This document shows positions 51,432 to 60,293 of a DNA stretch of 64,000 bases, piece by piece. Where the stretch lies: assembly GCF_016597785.1 (NCBI RefSeq), contig NZ_JAENJG010000002.1:62001-126000 (forward strand), read 5' to 3'. The notes below the pieces were generated by a model, which saw only the letters and a program-made list of their open reading frames with translations, did no database searches and was not told the origin of the DNA. Each line of letters opens with the position of its first letter. Positions within the stretch are counted from its first letter, which is position 1. The translations under genes were made by a program, and so were the position numbers. This stretch comes from Leucobacter sp. L43. GTDB lineage: Bacteria; Actinomycetota; Actinomycetes; Actinomycetales; Microbacteriaceae.

Positions 51432-53545
51432 TCGCCATGCTCCGCGCCGCACTTCCCGGCGCTCTCCGAAAACTCGACCCCCGCCAGCAGTGGCGCAACC
51501 CGGTGATGTTCATCGTGTGGGTCGGGGCGGTGCTCACCACGGTGCTCGCCGTGGCGGAGCCGCTCCTCGGCGGACCGCAGGACTCGGGCGGTTCCCCGGT
51601 GCCAGGCGTCTTCACCTGGGCGATCGCCCTCTGGCTGTGGGTGACGGTGCTTTTCGCCAATCTCGCCGAATCCGTCGCCGAGGGGCGCGGGAAGGCGCAG
51701 GCAGATTCGCTGCGTCAGACCCGGTCGACCACCACTGCCCAGCGCATCGCGCACTACGACGCCACCGGCGACGCGGCGGCGCAGCGCGCCGAGCTGGAGC
51801 CGGTCGCCTCTTCGGATCTTCGTCTCGGCGACCACGTCGTCGTGCAGGCCGGCGAGCTGATCCCGGGTGACGGCGACATCGTCTGGGGGATCGCCTCGGT
51901 CGACGAATCGGCGATCACCGGCGAATCGGCCCCCGTGGTGCGCGAGTCCGGCGGCGACCGATCGGCGGTCACCGGCGGCACGCGAGTGCTCTCCGATCGC
52001 GTCGTCGTGCGCATCACGTCGATGCCGGGCGAGACCTTCGTCGACCGCATGATCGCGCTGGTCGAGGGCGCAGCCCGTCAGAAGACGCCGAACGAGGTCG
52101 CCCTGAACATCCTCCTCGCGAGTCTCTCGATCATCTTCGTGGTCGTGGCGCTCACCCTGAACCCGATCGCGAGCTACGCCGCGGCGCCGGTCAGCGTGAC
52201 CGTGCTCGTCGCACTGCTGGTGTGCCTGATTCCGACGACGATCGGCGCCCTGCTGAGCGCCATCGGGATCGCGGGGATGGATCGCCTCGTGCAGCGCAAC
52301 GTGCTCGCCATGTCGGGGCGCGCGGTCGAGGCGGCGGGCGACGTGACGACGCTGCTGCTCGACAAGACGGGGACGATCACCTACGGCAACCGCCGAGCCA
52401 GCGCGTTCCTGCGACTCGACGGAGTGCGAGAGCACGAGCTCATCGACGCGGCCGCACTGTCGTCGCTCGCTGATCCCACACCCGAGGGGGTCTCGATCGT
52501 GGAACTCGCCGACGCGGAAGGCGGACGCTTCGACCGGTCGCCGTCGGGCGAGATCGTGCCCTTCACCGCACAGACCCGCATGTCGGGGCTGGACCTCCCC
52601 GACGGCACGCGGATCCGCAAGGGTGCCGGGTCGGCGATCCTCGCCTGGGTCGAGGCGGCCGGGGAATCGGGGGAGTCGAACGGTGCGGGGGCCCCGAACG
52701 GCGTTCCCGAGCCGGTGCGGGTAGAACTCGAGCAGCGCGTCGCCGAGGTCTCTCAGAGCGGCGGCACGCCGCTGGTCGTCGCCGAGCAGCGCCCCGGCGG
52801 CCCGGCGCGGATCCTGGGCGTCGTCCACCTGAAGGACGTCGTCAAGGAGGGCCTCCCCGCGAAGTTCGAGGAACTCAGGGCGATGGGGATCCGGACCGTC
52901 ATGATCACCGGTGACAATCCGCTCACCGCAGCCGCCATCGCCCGCGAGGCCGGCGTCGACGACTTCCTCGCGGAGGCTACCCCAGAAGACAAGCTCGCCT
53001 ACATCCGCAAGGAGCAGGAGGGCGGCAACCTGGTCGCGATGACCGGCGACGGCACGAACGACGCGCCGGCGCTCGCTCAAGCCGATGTCGGGGTCGCGAT
53101 GAACACGGGCACCTCAGCGGCGAAAGAGGCCGGCAACATGGTCGACCTCGACTCCGACCCGTCGAAACTCATCGACATCGTGCGCATCGGCAAGCAACTC
53201 CTCATCACTCGCGGCGCGCTCACGACATTCTCGATCGCGAACGACGTCGCCAAGTACTTCGCCATCATCCCGGCGATGTTCATGGGCGTCTTCCCGCAAC
53301 TCGCAGTGCTCAACATCATGGGGCTGCACTCGCCGGCCTCGGCGGTGCTCTCGGCGATCATCTTCAACGCCATCGTGATCGTGTTCCTCATCCCGCTCGC
53401 ACTGCGCGGAGTCCGCTTCCGCGCCGGAAACGCCTCGCAGATCCTCGGACGAAATCTCGCGATCTACGGCCTCGGCGGGCTCATCACCCCGTTCGCGGGC
53501 ATCTGGCTCATCGATCAGGTCGTCCGCCTGATCCCCGGGTTCTGA
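51428..53545 (+). CDS. kdpB: KdpB, ATPase subunit (705 aa)
   Basis: This is a P-type ATPase of the Kdp (P1A) type. It has the actuator TGES motif ([12 protein letters not shown]), [14 protein letters not shown] with the phosphorylated Asp312, the nucleotide-binding part, [25 protein letters not shown] and the C-terminal helices. Length is normal. It hydrolyses ATP to drive K+ through KdpA. It lies 57 bases before kdpC, the largest gap in the operon. Confidence 0.97.
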   Translation: MIAMLRAALPGALRKLDPRQQWRNPVMFIVWVGAVLTTVLAVAEPLLGGPQDSGGSPVPGVFTWAIALWLWVTVLFANLAESVAEGRGKAQADSLRQTRSTTTAQRIAHYDATGDAAAQRAELEPVASSDLRLGDHVVVQAGELIPGDGDIVWGIASVDESAITGESAPVVRESGGDRSAVTGGTRVLSDRVVVRITSMPGETFVDRMIALVEGAARQKTPNEVALNILLASLSIIFVVVALTLNPIASYAAAPVSVTVLVALLVCLIPTTIGALLSAIGIAGMDRLVQRNVLAMSGRAVEAAGDVTTLLLDKTGTITYGNRRASAFLRLDGVREHELIDAAALSSLADPTPEGVSIVELADAEGGRFDRSPSGEIVPFTAQTRMSGLDLPDGTRIRKGAGSAILAWVEAAGESGESNGAGAPNGVPEPVRVELEQRVAEVSQSGGTPLVVAEQRPGGPARILGVVHLKDVVKEGLPAKFEELRAMGIRTVMITGDNPLTAAAIAREAGVDDFLAEATPEDKLAYIRKEQEGGNLVAMTGDGTNDAPALAQADVGVAMNTGTSAAKEAGNMVDLDSDPSKLIDIVRIGKQLLITRGALTTFSIANDVAKYFAIIPAMFMGVFPQLAVLNIMGLHSPASAVLSAIIFNAIVIVFLIPLALRGVRFRAGNASQILGRNLAIYGLGGLITPFAGIWLIDQVVRLIPGF

Positions 53546-53602
53546 CATGCGACGACTCCGCTCCCATCCCACCGCTCCGCACCTCACAGAAAGGCGACTC
53601 GC

Positions 53603-54304
53603 ATGCACGCACGCACTCGTCTCCCCGGTCGTCCGCTGATCCGCACGCTCGGCGTCGCGCTCCGCGCAATGGCCCTCTGCACACTCGCCCTCGGCATCGC
53701 GTACCCGCTGCTCATGACGGGCGTCGCGCACCTGGTCGCACCCGCGCAAGCCGCAGGGTCGCTCGTCACCGGACCGAGCGGCGTCGTCGTCGGATCATCG
53801 CTCCTCGGACAGCCGTTCGCCGACGACGACGGCGCGCCGTCGGCCGAGTACTTCCAGCCCCGACCTTCGGCAGCGGGCGACGGATACGACGGCGCCGCGT
53901 CCTCCGGGTCGAACCTCGGCCCGGAACACGCCGACCTCATCGCCGCGATCGAAGAGCGACGCACCGAGATCGCCGACTTCAACGGCGTCTCCGAAGCTGC
54001 GGTTCCCGCCGACGCCGTCACCGCGTCGGCCTCCGGCCTCGACCCGCACATCAGCCCCGCGTACGCGCAGATCCAGGTGGACCGGGTCGCCGCAGCACGA
54101 GGCCTCGATGCGGCCGACGTGCGATCGATCGTCGCGGAGCACACGAGTTCGGCGGATCTCGGATTCCTCGGACAGCCACGAGTCAATATCCTGGAGCTCA
54201 ACGTGGCGCTCGACGCCGCGCACCCCGCACCGGTAACCGAATCGCAGCTCGATGAGCAGCAGGACGCGAAGCCCAGCGGGTCGTCCGGCGAATCCGAGGA
54301 GTGA
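53603..54304 (+). CDS. kdpC: KdpC, third subunit of potassium-transporting ATPase (233 aa)
   Basis: The N-terminal helix (LGVALRAMALCTLALGIAYPLLMTGVAHL) and the soluble part with SSLLGQPF, YFQPRPSAAGDGYDGAASSGSNLGPEH, SASGLDPHISPAYAQIQVDRVAAARG are diagnostic. At 233 residues it is some 30-40 longer than usual, with an acidic Ser/Glu-rich tail (PSGSSGESEE) of unknown role. The ribosome site AAAGGCG lies before ATG 53603. The stop overlaps the kdpD leader (GTGACGATG). Confidence 0.93.
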   Translation: MHARTRLPGRPLIRTLGVALRAMALCTLALGIAYPLLMTGVAHLVAPAQAAGSLVTGPSGVVVGSSLLGQPFADDDGAPSAEYFQPRPSAAGDGYDGAASSGSNLGPEHADLIAAIEERRTEIADFNGVSEAAVPADAVTASASGLDPHISPAYAQIQVDRVAAARGLDAADVRSIVAEHTSSADLGFLGQPRVNILELNVALDAAHPAPVTESQLDEQQDAKPSGSSGESEE

Positions 54305-54306
54305 CG

Positions 54307-56832
54307 ATGACGAAACGGGGGCGTCTCCGCGTGCTGCTCGGCGCCGCCCCCGGTGTCGGCAAGACGTTCGCCATGCTCGAGGAGGCCAGGCGAATCCGGG
54401 CCGACGGCGTCGACGTGGCGATCGCTTTCGTCGAGACGCACGGGCGCGCGGCGACCGCAGCCATGGCCGACGGACTTCCAGAGGTGGCGCGCACGACCGT
54501 GACGCACCGCGGGGTCGCCCTGGAGGAGATGGATCTCGATGCCGTGCTCGAACGGCATCCGACCGTCGCCCTGGTCGATGAGCTCGCGCACACGAACGCG
54601 CCCGGCGGCGCGCACGAGAAGCGCTGGCAGGACGTCGACGTGCTGCTCGCAGCCGGAATCGACGTCATCTCGACACTCAACATCCAACACATCGAATCGT
54701 TGAACGACGTGGTGGAGCAGATCACCGGTGCCCCGCAGCGCGAGACCGTGCCCGACCGCTTTCTCCGCGGCGCGGACCAGATCGAGGTCGTCGATCTCGC
54801 CCCGCAGGCCCTGCGCGACCGGCTCGCGAGCGGCACCGTCTACCCGGCCGAACGCATCGACGCGGCGCTCTCCAACTACTTCCGCATCGGCAACCTCACC
54901 GCACTGCGCGAGCTCGCGCTGCTGTGGCTGGCCGATGAAGTCGACCAGGCGCTCAAGGGATACCGTGCCGAGCACGGCATCAGCAGCACCTGGGAGGCGC
55001 GCGAGCGGGTCGTCGTCGCGCTCACGGGAGGGCCCGAGGGGGAGACCCTGCTCCGACGCGGGGCCAGGATCGCCGCGCGCTCGGCCGGCGGCGAGCTGCT
55101 CGCGGTGCATGTCTCGAGCCAGGACGGGCTGCGCACGGAGCACCCCGCCGCGCTCACCCAGCAGCGGGCCCTCGTCGAGAAACTCGGCGGCACCTACCAC
55201 CAGGTGATCGGCGAGGATGTGCCGACAGCGCTCGTCGAGTTCGCGCGCTCCGTGAACGCGACCCAGCTCGTGCTCGGCGCGAGCCGGCGTGGTCGTGCCG
55301 CTGCGGCGCTGACGGGGCCGGGGATCGGTGCCACCGTGGTGCGAGAATCGGGCGACATCGACGTGCACATGGTGAACCACGCCGAAGGCGTGCGCCGCCT
55401 CGCCCTGCCGCGCCGCACCGGAGCGCTCACCGCGCGGCGCAGACTGCTCGGCTTCGCACTCGCGATCGTCGGCGGCCCGCTGCTCACGTGGCTGCTCGCC
55501 TCGGTGCGCAGCGACGACTCGATCACGAGCGACGTGCTCAGCTATCAGCTGCTCGTCGTGCTCGTGGCGCTCGTCGGAGGCATCTGGCCGGCGCTCTTCG
55601 CGGCGGTGCTCTCCGGCCTCACGCTCGACTTCTTCTTCATCGAGCCCCTGTACGCCGTGCACATCCACGAGCCGCTCCACCTGCTCGCGGTCGCGCTGTA
55701 CGTGGTCATCGCGGTGCTCGTGAGCGTGATCGTCGACCGCGCGGCGAGGTACACGCGTGCGGCGCGCAGGTCGGCCGCCGAAGCGGAGCTCATCCAGACC
55801 ATCGCCGGCAGCGTGCTGCGCGGCGACGACGCGCTGCAGGCCCTGGTCGATCGCACGCGGGAGGCGTTCGGGCTCCGCGCCGCACGTCTCGTCGATGCGA
55901 CGGGCGCCGAGCTCGCCGCATCCGGACAGCCGACGACGCCCTCCCGCGACGGCATCGAGATCCCCGTCGGAGCCGACGCGACGCTCGAGCTCAGCGGCGC
56001 CGAGTTGGCCGCCTCCGAGCGCCGTCTGCTCACCGTCGTCGCATCGCAGCTCTCGGCGGCGCTCGAACATCGCCGGCTCGAGCGCACGGCGCGCGAGATC
56101 GAGCCGATCGCGGCGTCCGACCGCGTGCGCGGCGCCCTGCTCTCAGCGCTCAGCCATGACCTGCGCCGCCCGCTCGCCGCCGCGACCGCCGCCATCGGAG
56201 GGCTCCGAGCGGCCGGCATCTCCCTGAGCGCCGACGACCGCCGGGAACTCCTCGACACCGCGGCCGAGAGTCTCGACGGGCTCGGCGCCCTCGTCACCGA
56301 CCTGCTCGACGTCACGCGCATCCAAGCCGGGGCGCTGTCGATCCGCGTCGCCTCGACCGACCCGGAATCCGTGATCGCCCCCGCGCTCGACGAACTCGGG
56401 ATGGGGCCGAACGAGGTGTCGCTCGCGCTGCAGCACGGGGACGCCTCGGTGCAGGCCGATCCCGTGCTGCTGCAGCGCGTTCTGGTGAATCTGCTCGCGA
56501 ACGCGTCGCGCTACAGCCCCGCGGGAGAGCGCGTGCTCGTCAACACGAGCACCTTCGCCGATCGCCTCGAGATCCGCATCATCGACCACGGGCCGGGCAT
56601 CGCAGCGGAGAAGTACGACGACATCTTCGTACCGTTCCAACGCCTCGGCGATACCGACAACTCGACTGGGCTGGGACTCGGGCTCGCCCTGTCGCGCGGG
56701 TTCGTCGACTCGATGCACGGCACGCTGCTGCCCGAAGACACGCCGGGCGGGGGCCTCACCATGGTGGTCTCGCTCCCAGTGACGCCCGCCGTGCCAGTGT
56801 CCGATTCCGCACCGACTGGAGACCTCAGCTGA
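54307..56832 (+). CDS. kdpD: KdpD, sensor histidine kinase (841 aa)
   Basis: Domains in order: the KdpD N-terminal ATP-binding domain (GAAPGVGKTFAMLEEA, then ALVDELAHTNAPG), a USP-like stress domain (~250-360), four membrane helices (~380-490), a GAF-like part, the phospho-accepting His617 in SALSHDLRRPLAAA, and the HATPase domain (LLANASRYSP, DHGPGI, GLGLGLAL). ATG 54307 is preferred over GTG 54301 because GAGGAG sits just before it. The kinase senses low K+ or turgor and phosphorylates KdpE. The gene is coupled to kdpE. Confidence 0.95.
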   Translation: MTKRGRLRVLLGAAPGVGKTFAMLEEARRIRADGVDVAIAFVETHGRAATAAMADGLPEVARTTVTHRGVALEEMDLDAVLERHPTVALVDELAHTNAPGGAHEKRWQDVDVLLAAGIDVISTLNIQHIESLNDVVEQITGAPQRETVPDRFLRGADQIEVVDLAPQALRDRLASGTVYPAERIDAALSNYFRIGNLTALRELALLWLADEVDQALKGYRAEHGISSTWEARERVVVALTGGPEGETLLRRGARIAARSAGGELLAVHVSSQDGLRTEHPAALTQQRALVEKLGGTYHQVIGEDVPTALVEFARSVNATQLVLGASRRGRAAAALTGPGIGATVVRESGDIDVHMVNHAEGVRRLALPRRTGALTARRRLLGFALAIVGGPLLTWLLASVRSDDSITSDVLSYQLLVVLVALVGGIWPALFAAVLSGLTLDFFFIEPLYAVHIHEPLHLLAVALYVVIAVLVSVIVDRAARYTRAARRSAAEAELIQTIAGSVLRGDDALQALVDRTREAFGLRAARLVDATGAELAASGQPTTPSRDGIEIPVGADATLELSGAELAASERRLLTVVASQLSAALEHRRLERTAREIEPIAASDRVRGALLSALSHDLRRPLAAATAAIGGLRAAGISLSADDRRELLDTAAESLDGLGALVTDLLDVTRIQAGALSIRVASTDPESVIAPALDELGMGPNEVSLALQHGDASVQADPVLLQRVLVNLLANASRYSPAGERVLVNTSTFADRLEIRIIDHGPGIAAEKYDDIFVPFQRLGDTDNSTGLGLGLALSRGFVDSMHGTLLPEDTPGGGLTMVVSLPVTPAVPVSDSAPTGDLS

Positions 56833-57524
56833 TGAAGATCCTCATCGCCGACGACGATCCGCAGATCTTGCGCGCGCTGCGCATCACGCTCACCGCGAAG
56901 GGATACGACGTGTTCGTCGCCGCAGACGGCGCCCAGGCGATCGCGGCGGCGATCGACCATCGCCCAGACCTCTTCCTGCTCGACCTCGGCATGCCCATGC
57001 TCAACGGCATCGAAGTGATCGAGGCGATCCGGGGATGGTCGCAGGCGCCGATTCTCGTGGTGTCAGGTCGGGCGGGCGCCGCCGACAAGGTCGACGCGCT
57101 CGACGCCGGCGCCGACGACTACGTGACGAAGCCGTTCGCCATCGAGGAACTGCTGGCTCGCATCCGAGCGCTCTCGCGACGCGTGGTGCGCGATGCAGCG
57201 GTGCCCGTGGTGCGGCTCGGCGACGTCACGGTCGACCTCGCGGCGAGAAGCGTCACCCGCTCTTCGCCGGAGGGGGAGCAGCAGATCAGACTCACCCCGA
57301 CCGAGTGGCAGGTTCTGGAGCTGCTGATCCGCAACCCGGGCCGTCTCGTGACGCGGCAGACGCTGCTCACCTCCATCTGGGGTTCCGAGCACATCGAAGA
57401 CACGGGGTATCTCAGGCTCTACCTGTCGCAGCTGCGGAAGAAGATCGAGGCTGATCCAGCCAACCCCGTCCACCTCATCACGGAGGCCGGCATGGGCTAC
57501 CGCTTGGAGCACGTCACCTCCTGA
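56832..57524 (+). CDS. kdpE: KdpE, response regulator (230 aa)
   Basis: This is an OmpR/PhoB-type regulator. The receiver domain has acidic DDDP at 7-10, the phospho-acceptor Asp51 in LLDLGMP and Lys in VTKPFAIEEL. The C-terminal winged helix has RLTPTEWQVLELLIRNPGR and GYRLEHV. The start overlaps the kdpD stop by one base (TGATG). It activates kdpFABC when phosphorylated by KdpD. No binding site could be marked in the kdp leader with confidence. A long palindrome (57645-57716) follows 120 bases later and may end the transcript. Confidence 0.96.
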   Translation: MKILIADDDPQILRALRITLTAKGYDVFVAADGAQAIAAAIDHRPDLFLLDLGMPMLNGIEVIEAIRGWSQAPILVVSGRAGAADKVDALDAGADDYVTKPFAIEELLARIRALSRRVVRDAAVPVVRLGDVTVDLAARSVTRSSPEGEQQIRLTPTEWQVLELLIRNPGRLVTRQTLLTSIWGSEHIEDTGYLRLYLSQLRKKIEADPANPVHLITEAGMGYRLEHVTS

Positions 57525-57644
57525 GCCTTAATCGCCCACTCGCGCCTGTCGCGCGCACGTGTCGCGCCCGTGACGCGCCTGCGCCGCGCCGCGCCATGAG
57601 CTCGGGCGAGATCTGCAACGTCCCCGTCCCCGTCCCCGTCCCCG

Positions 57645-57716
57645 CGGTCGGGGTCACTTGCGGAGTGTGTCGAGCGCCCTTCGCGGTGCGACACGCTCCG
57701 CAAGTGACCCCGACCG
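57645..57716. repeat. REP-like long palindrome, copy A
   Basis: Two 28-base arms (57645-57672 and 57689-57716) pair nearly perfectly around a 16-base loop. The core is GGGGTCACTTGCGGAG and GTGTCG. The arms have the same core, loop size and order as copy B at 60218-60281. This suggests one repeated genomic element. It sits between kdpE and the padR promoter and may also end kdp transcription. Four GTCCCC units precede it at 57620-57643. Confidence 0.75.
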
Positions 57717-57756
57717 AAAAGAAGCGGTAGTGAGTGTTGCCGAGTAGCGGTACCTA

Positions 57757-57786
57757 GTGTTACTCTCTAGCTGTAGTCAGTAACAC
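57757..57786. promoter_or_regulatory. Inverted repeat GTGTTACT-N14-AGTAACAC, probable PadR operator
   Basis: GTGTTACT (57757-57764) and AGTAACAC (57779-57786) are perfect mirrors 20 bases before the padR start at 57807. The promoter-proximal place fits autoregulation by the PadR protein. The sequence differs from the GTATTGC operator of the first PadR cassette, as expected for a separate regulator. Confidence 0.6.
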
Positions 57787-57806
57787 AGAGTAGCTAGGGG
57801 CGGCGC

Positions 57807-58220
57807 ATGGCCACGCAGATGACCGAGATGCTGAAGGGCACCCTCGAGGGGATCGTGCTCGCGATACTCGCGGAGCGCTCGGCGTACGGATACGAGATCA
57901 CCGCATCGCTGCGAGAACGCGGCTTCGATGACATCGCCGAGGGCACGATCTACGCCCTGCTCGTGCGCATCGAGCAGAAGGGGCTCGTCTCGGTCGAGAA
58001 GGTGCCCTCGGAGAAAGGCCCACCGCGCAAGGTGTACTCGCTCGGCGAGGCGGGGCGGGCACGGCTCGCGGAGTTCTGGGAGTCCTGGGACTTTCTCGCC
58101 GCGCACATCGACGGACTGCGCGCTCCGGCGAACCCCGGAACGCAACCCACCCCTGCGCCTGGCGCGAATTCGGCGCCCGGCACGAACCCTGATTTCCGCA
58201 CGAATGGAGTACACGCATGA
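57807..58220 (+). CDS. PadR-family transcriptional regulator (137 aa)
   Basis: The PadR winged helix is clear: LKGTLEGIVLAILAERSAYGYEITASL, then GTIYALLVRIEQKGLVSVEKV and KGPPRKVYSLGEAGRARL. The tail after ~110 is Pro/Ala-rich and atypical. AGGGG lies before ATG 57807. The stop overlaps the next ATG by four bases (ATGA). It probably represses its own cassette and releases under drug or envelope stress. Confidence 0.9.
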   Translation: MATQMTEMLKGTLEGIVLAILAERSAYGYEITASLRERGFDDIAEGTIYALLVRIEQKGLVSVEKVPSEKGPPRKVYSLGEAGRARLAEFWESWDFLAAHIDGLRAPANPGTQPTPAPGANSAPGTNPDFRTNGVHA

Positions 58221-58597
58221 CCGCGAAATGGATCGAGACGCTCACGGGCTCTCTCGAAGAGAAGAAGCAGTACAAGGCCGCGACAGCACGCATCGAGGCG
58301 CTGCCCGCGCCGTACTCGGATGTCGCCCGAGCGTTGCAGCGCTACTTCCTGTACTACGGCATGATCAGCGACGGATCGGTGCTCACCGCAATGGTCGCGG
58401 ACCACGCGGACCTGTGGGAACGCGCAGCGCTCGACGGCGCCTCGGTGCGCGACATCATCGGCGACGATCCGGTGGAGTTCGCCGAGACGTTCGCCGCCGC
58501 GTACTCCGACAAGCAGTGGATCGACAAGGAGCGGGCGCGCCTGCGCACTGCGGTCGCCGCAGCCGAGTCCACGGGCGATCGTCGGGAGCGATCATGA
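58217..58597 (+). CDS. DUF1048 family protein (126 aa)
   Basis: This small helical protein has the DUF1048 pattern: KWIETLTGSLEEKKQYKAATARIEALP, YSDVARALQRYFLYYG, then DLWERAALDGASVRDIIGDDPVEFAETFAAAY. These proteins often lie next to PadR genes and may bind the regulator or act in its sensing. It overlaps both neighbouring genes by four bases, so it belongs to the operon. No membrane helix is present. Confidence 0.83.
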   Translation: MTAKWIETLTGSLEEKKQYKAATARIEALPAPYSDVARALQRYFLYYGMISDGSVLTAMVADHADLWERAALDGASVRDIIGDDPVEFAETFAAAYSDKQWIDKERARLRTAVAAAESTGDRRERS

Positions 58598-59394
58598 ACC
58601 CGACTCTGCAGCGATCCGCGGCGTTGAGCGTGCGCGGGATCGCGAAGTCCTTCGGCACCACTCCCGTGCTGCGCGGCGTCGACTTCGATGTCGAAGCCGG
58701 CACGGTCTTCGCCCTGCTCGGATTGAACGGGGCGGGGAAGACCACGCTGATCCGCATTCTCGCCACCCTGCTGCAGCCGGACTCCGGCACCGCGACCGTG
58801 CTCGAGCGCGATGTGGCGGGTGAGCCGGAGTCCGTGCGGCGGGCGATCAGCCTCACGGGTCAGTTCGCCGCGGTCGATGAGGTGCTGACCGGCCGCGAGA
58901 ATCTGCATCTCGTCGCTCGGCTCCGCCACGTGGACCGGCCGGCGCAGGTCGCCGACGAGATGTTGCGCAGGTTCTCGCTCGACGAGGCCGGGGACCGGCG
59001 GGCGGGGGAGTACTCGGGCGGGATGCGACGGCGACTCGACATCGCCATGAGCCTGGTCGGCGATCCTCCGATCCTCTTCCTCGACGAGCCGACCACGGGC
59101 CTCGACCCGCAGTCGCGCATCGAGGTGTGGAACCTCGTCCGTGAGCTTGTGGCGGCGGGCACCACGGTGCTGCTGACGACGCAGCACCTCGACGAGGCGG
59201 AGCATCTCGCCGATCGCATCGCGATCCTGCACGAGGGGCGTATTGCGCGTCAGGGCACCCTGGCCGAGCTCAGAGCGCTCCTGCCGAGACGGCAGCCCGT
59301 GCTCATCGAGCCGGAGCCGACGCTCGAAGACATCTTCCTCGCGCTCGTCTCGAACGCGTCCGAGCCGGTTGCCGGAGCGGGGGCGGACTCATGA
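58594..59394 (+). CDS. ABC exporter ATPase, DrrA-like (266 aa)
   Basis: This single ABC domain has Walker A GLNGAGKT (43-50), signature YSGGMRRRL, Walker B ILFLDEPTTGLDPQSR and the switch His in TTQHLDEAEHLADR. The C-terminus (PTLEDIFLALVSNAS) is that of DrrA-type drug exporter ATPases. Start ATG 58594 overlaps the DUF1048 stop. Partner permease at 59391. Drug or lipid export is likely. Confidence 0.92.
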   Translation: MNPTLQRSAALSVRGIAKSFGTTPVLRGVDFDVEAGTVFALLGLNGAGKTTLIRILATLLQPDSGTATVLERDVAGEPESVRRAISLTGQFAAVDEVLTGRENLHLVARLRHVDRPAQVADEMLRRFSLDEAGDRRAGEYSGGMRRRLDIAMSLVGDPPILFLDEPTTGLDPQSRIEVWNLVRELVAAGTTVLLTTQHLDEAEHLADRIAILHEGRIARQGTLAELRALLPRRQPVLIEPEPTLEDIFLALVSNASEPVAGAGADS

Positions 59395-60152
59395 CCGCGC
59401 ACGCGCTCGCCGATGCCGGCGCGCTCACCGGGCGTTCGCTGCGGCATGTTCTGCGCAGCCCGGACACGATCATCACGACGGTCGTGACGCCCGTCGCCCT
59501 CATGCTGCTGTTCGTCTACGTGCTCGGCGGAGCGATCCGCATCGACGGCGCAGGGGCGTACATCGACTACATGCTGCCGGGGATCCTGCTCATCACGGTC
59601 GCCTCCGGGGTCGCATACACCGCATACCGGCTCTTCCTCGATCGGCAGAGCGGCATCTTCGAGCGTTTCAGGTCGATGCCGATCGCCCGTTCGAGCGCGC
59701 TCTGGGCGCACGTGCTGACCTCGATGCTCGCGAATCTCGTATCGGTGGCCGTGGTGGTGGGCGTCGCACTGCTCATGGGGTTTCGCACGAGCGCCTCATT
59801 CGGTGCGTGGCTCGGCGCCGTCGGCATCATCGCGCTCTTCACGCTCGCACTCACCTGGATCGCTGTCGTCGCAGGGCTCACCGCGCGATCGGTCGACGGC
59901 GCGAGCGCGTTCAGCTACCCGCTGATCTTTCTGCCGTTCGTCAGTTCGGCGTTCGTGCCGACCGATTCGATGCCGGGGCCGGTGGCCTGGTTCGCGCAGC
60001 ATCAGCCCGTGACGGCGATCGTGGATACGCTGCGGGCGCTGTTCGCGGGGGAGCCGATCGGAGCCGAGATCTGGGTGGCGCTCGCGTGGCTGCTCGCGAT
60101 CCTCGTGCTCGCAGCCGGAGCGGCGACGCTCCTCAGTCGTCGCCGCTCGTAG
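59391..60152 (+). CDS. ABC-2 exporter permease, DrrB-like (253 aa)
   Basis: This six-helix ABC-2 permease has the typical N-terminal LTGRSLRHVLRSPDTIITTVVTPVALMLLFVYVLGG, the coupling segment DRQSGIFERFRSMPIARSS, and a late PLIFLPFVSSAFVPTDSMPGPVAWFAQHQPVTAIVDTLRAL. This last motif is highly characteristic of DrrB-type daunorubicin-class exporters. It overlaps the ATPase gene by four bases. The palindrome at 60218 follows and may terminate transcription. Confidence 0.92.
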   Translation: MTAHALADAGALTGRSLRHVLRSPDTIITTVVTPVALMLLFVYVLGGAIRIDGAGAYIDYMLPGILLITVASGVAYTAYRLFLDRQSGIFERFRSMPIARSSALWAHVLTSMLANLVSVAVVVGVALLMGFRTSASFGAWLGAVGIIALFTLALTWIAVVAGLTARSVDGASAFSYPLIFLPFVSSAFVPTDSMPGPVAWFAQHQPVTAIVDTLRALFAGEPIGAEIWVALAWLLAILVLAAGAATLLSRRRS

Positions 60153-60217
60153 GCGCGGGCGGTGCGCCCCGCCGCCGCGCCCGCCGCCCCGCCGCCCCGC
60201 CCGCCGCTCTCCGCAAG

Positions 60218-60281
60218 CGGGGTCAGTTCGGGAGGGTGTCGGGCGCTGCAAGAGCTGCGACACCCTCCCGAAGTGACCCCG
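60218..60281. repeat. REP-like long palindrome, copy B
   Basis: Arms 60218-60241 and 60258-60281 pair with one mismatch around a 16-base loop, with core GGGGTCA-TTCGGGAGGGTGTCG. The core and loop length match copy A at 57645-57716. The two copies bracket the PadR-ABC cassette exactly. Copy B lies between the convergent exporter gene and the MFS gene, so it may act as a terminator too. Confidence 0.75.
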
Positions 60282-60293
60282 TTCGTGCGCGGG

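Noticed and set aside
53584..56070. 828-codon open frame (-) opposite kdpC and kdpD
   Set aside because: It is fully antisense to recognised kdp genes and has no domain signature.
57620..57643. GTCCCC hexamer run as a functional repeat
   Set aside because: Four units of a GC-rich hexamer next to a palindrome are most simply slippage. No function can be argued.
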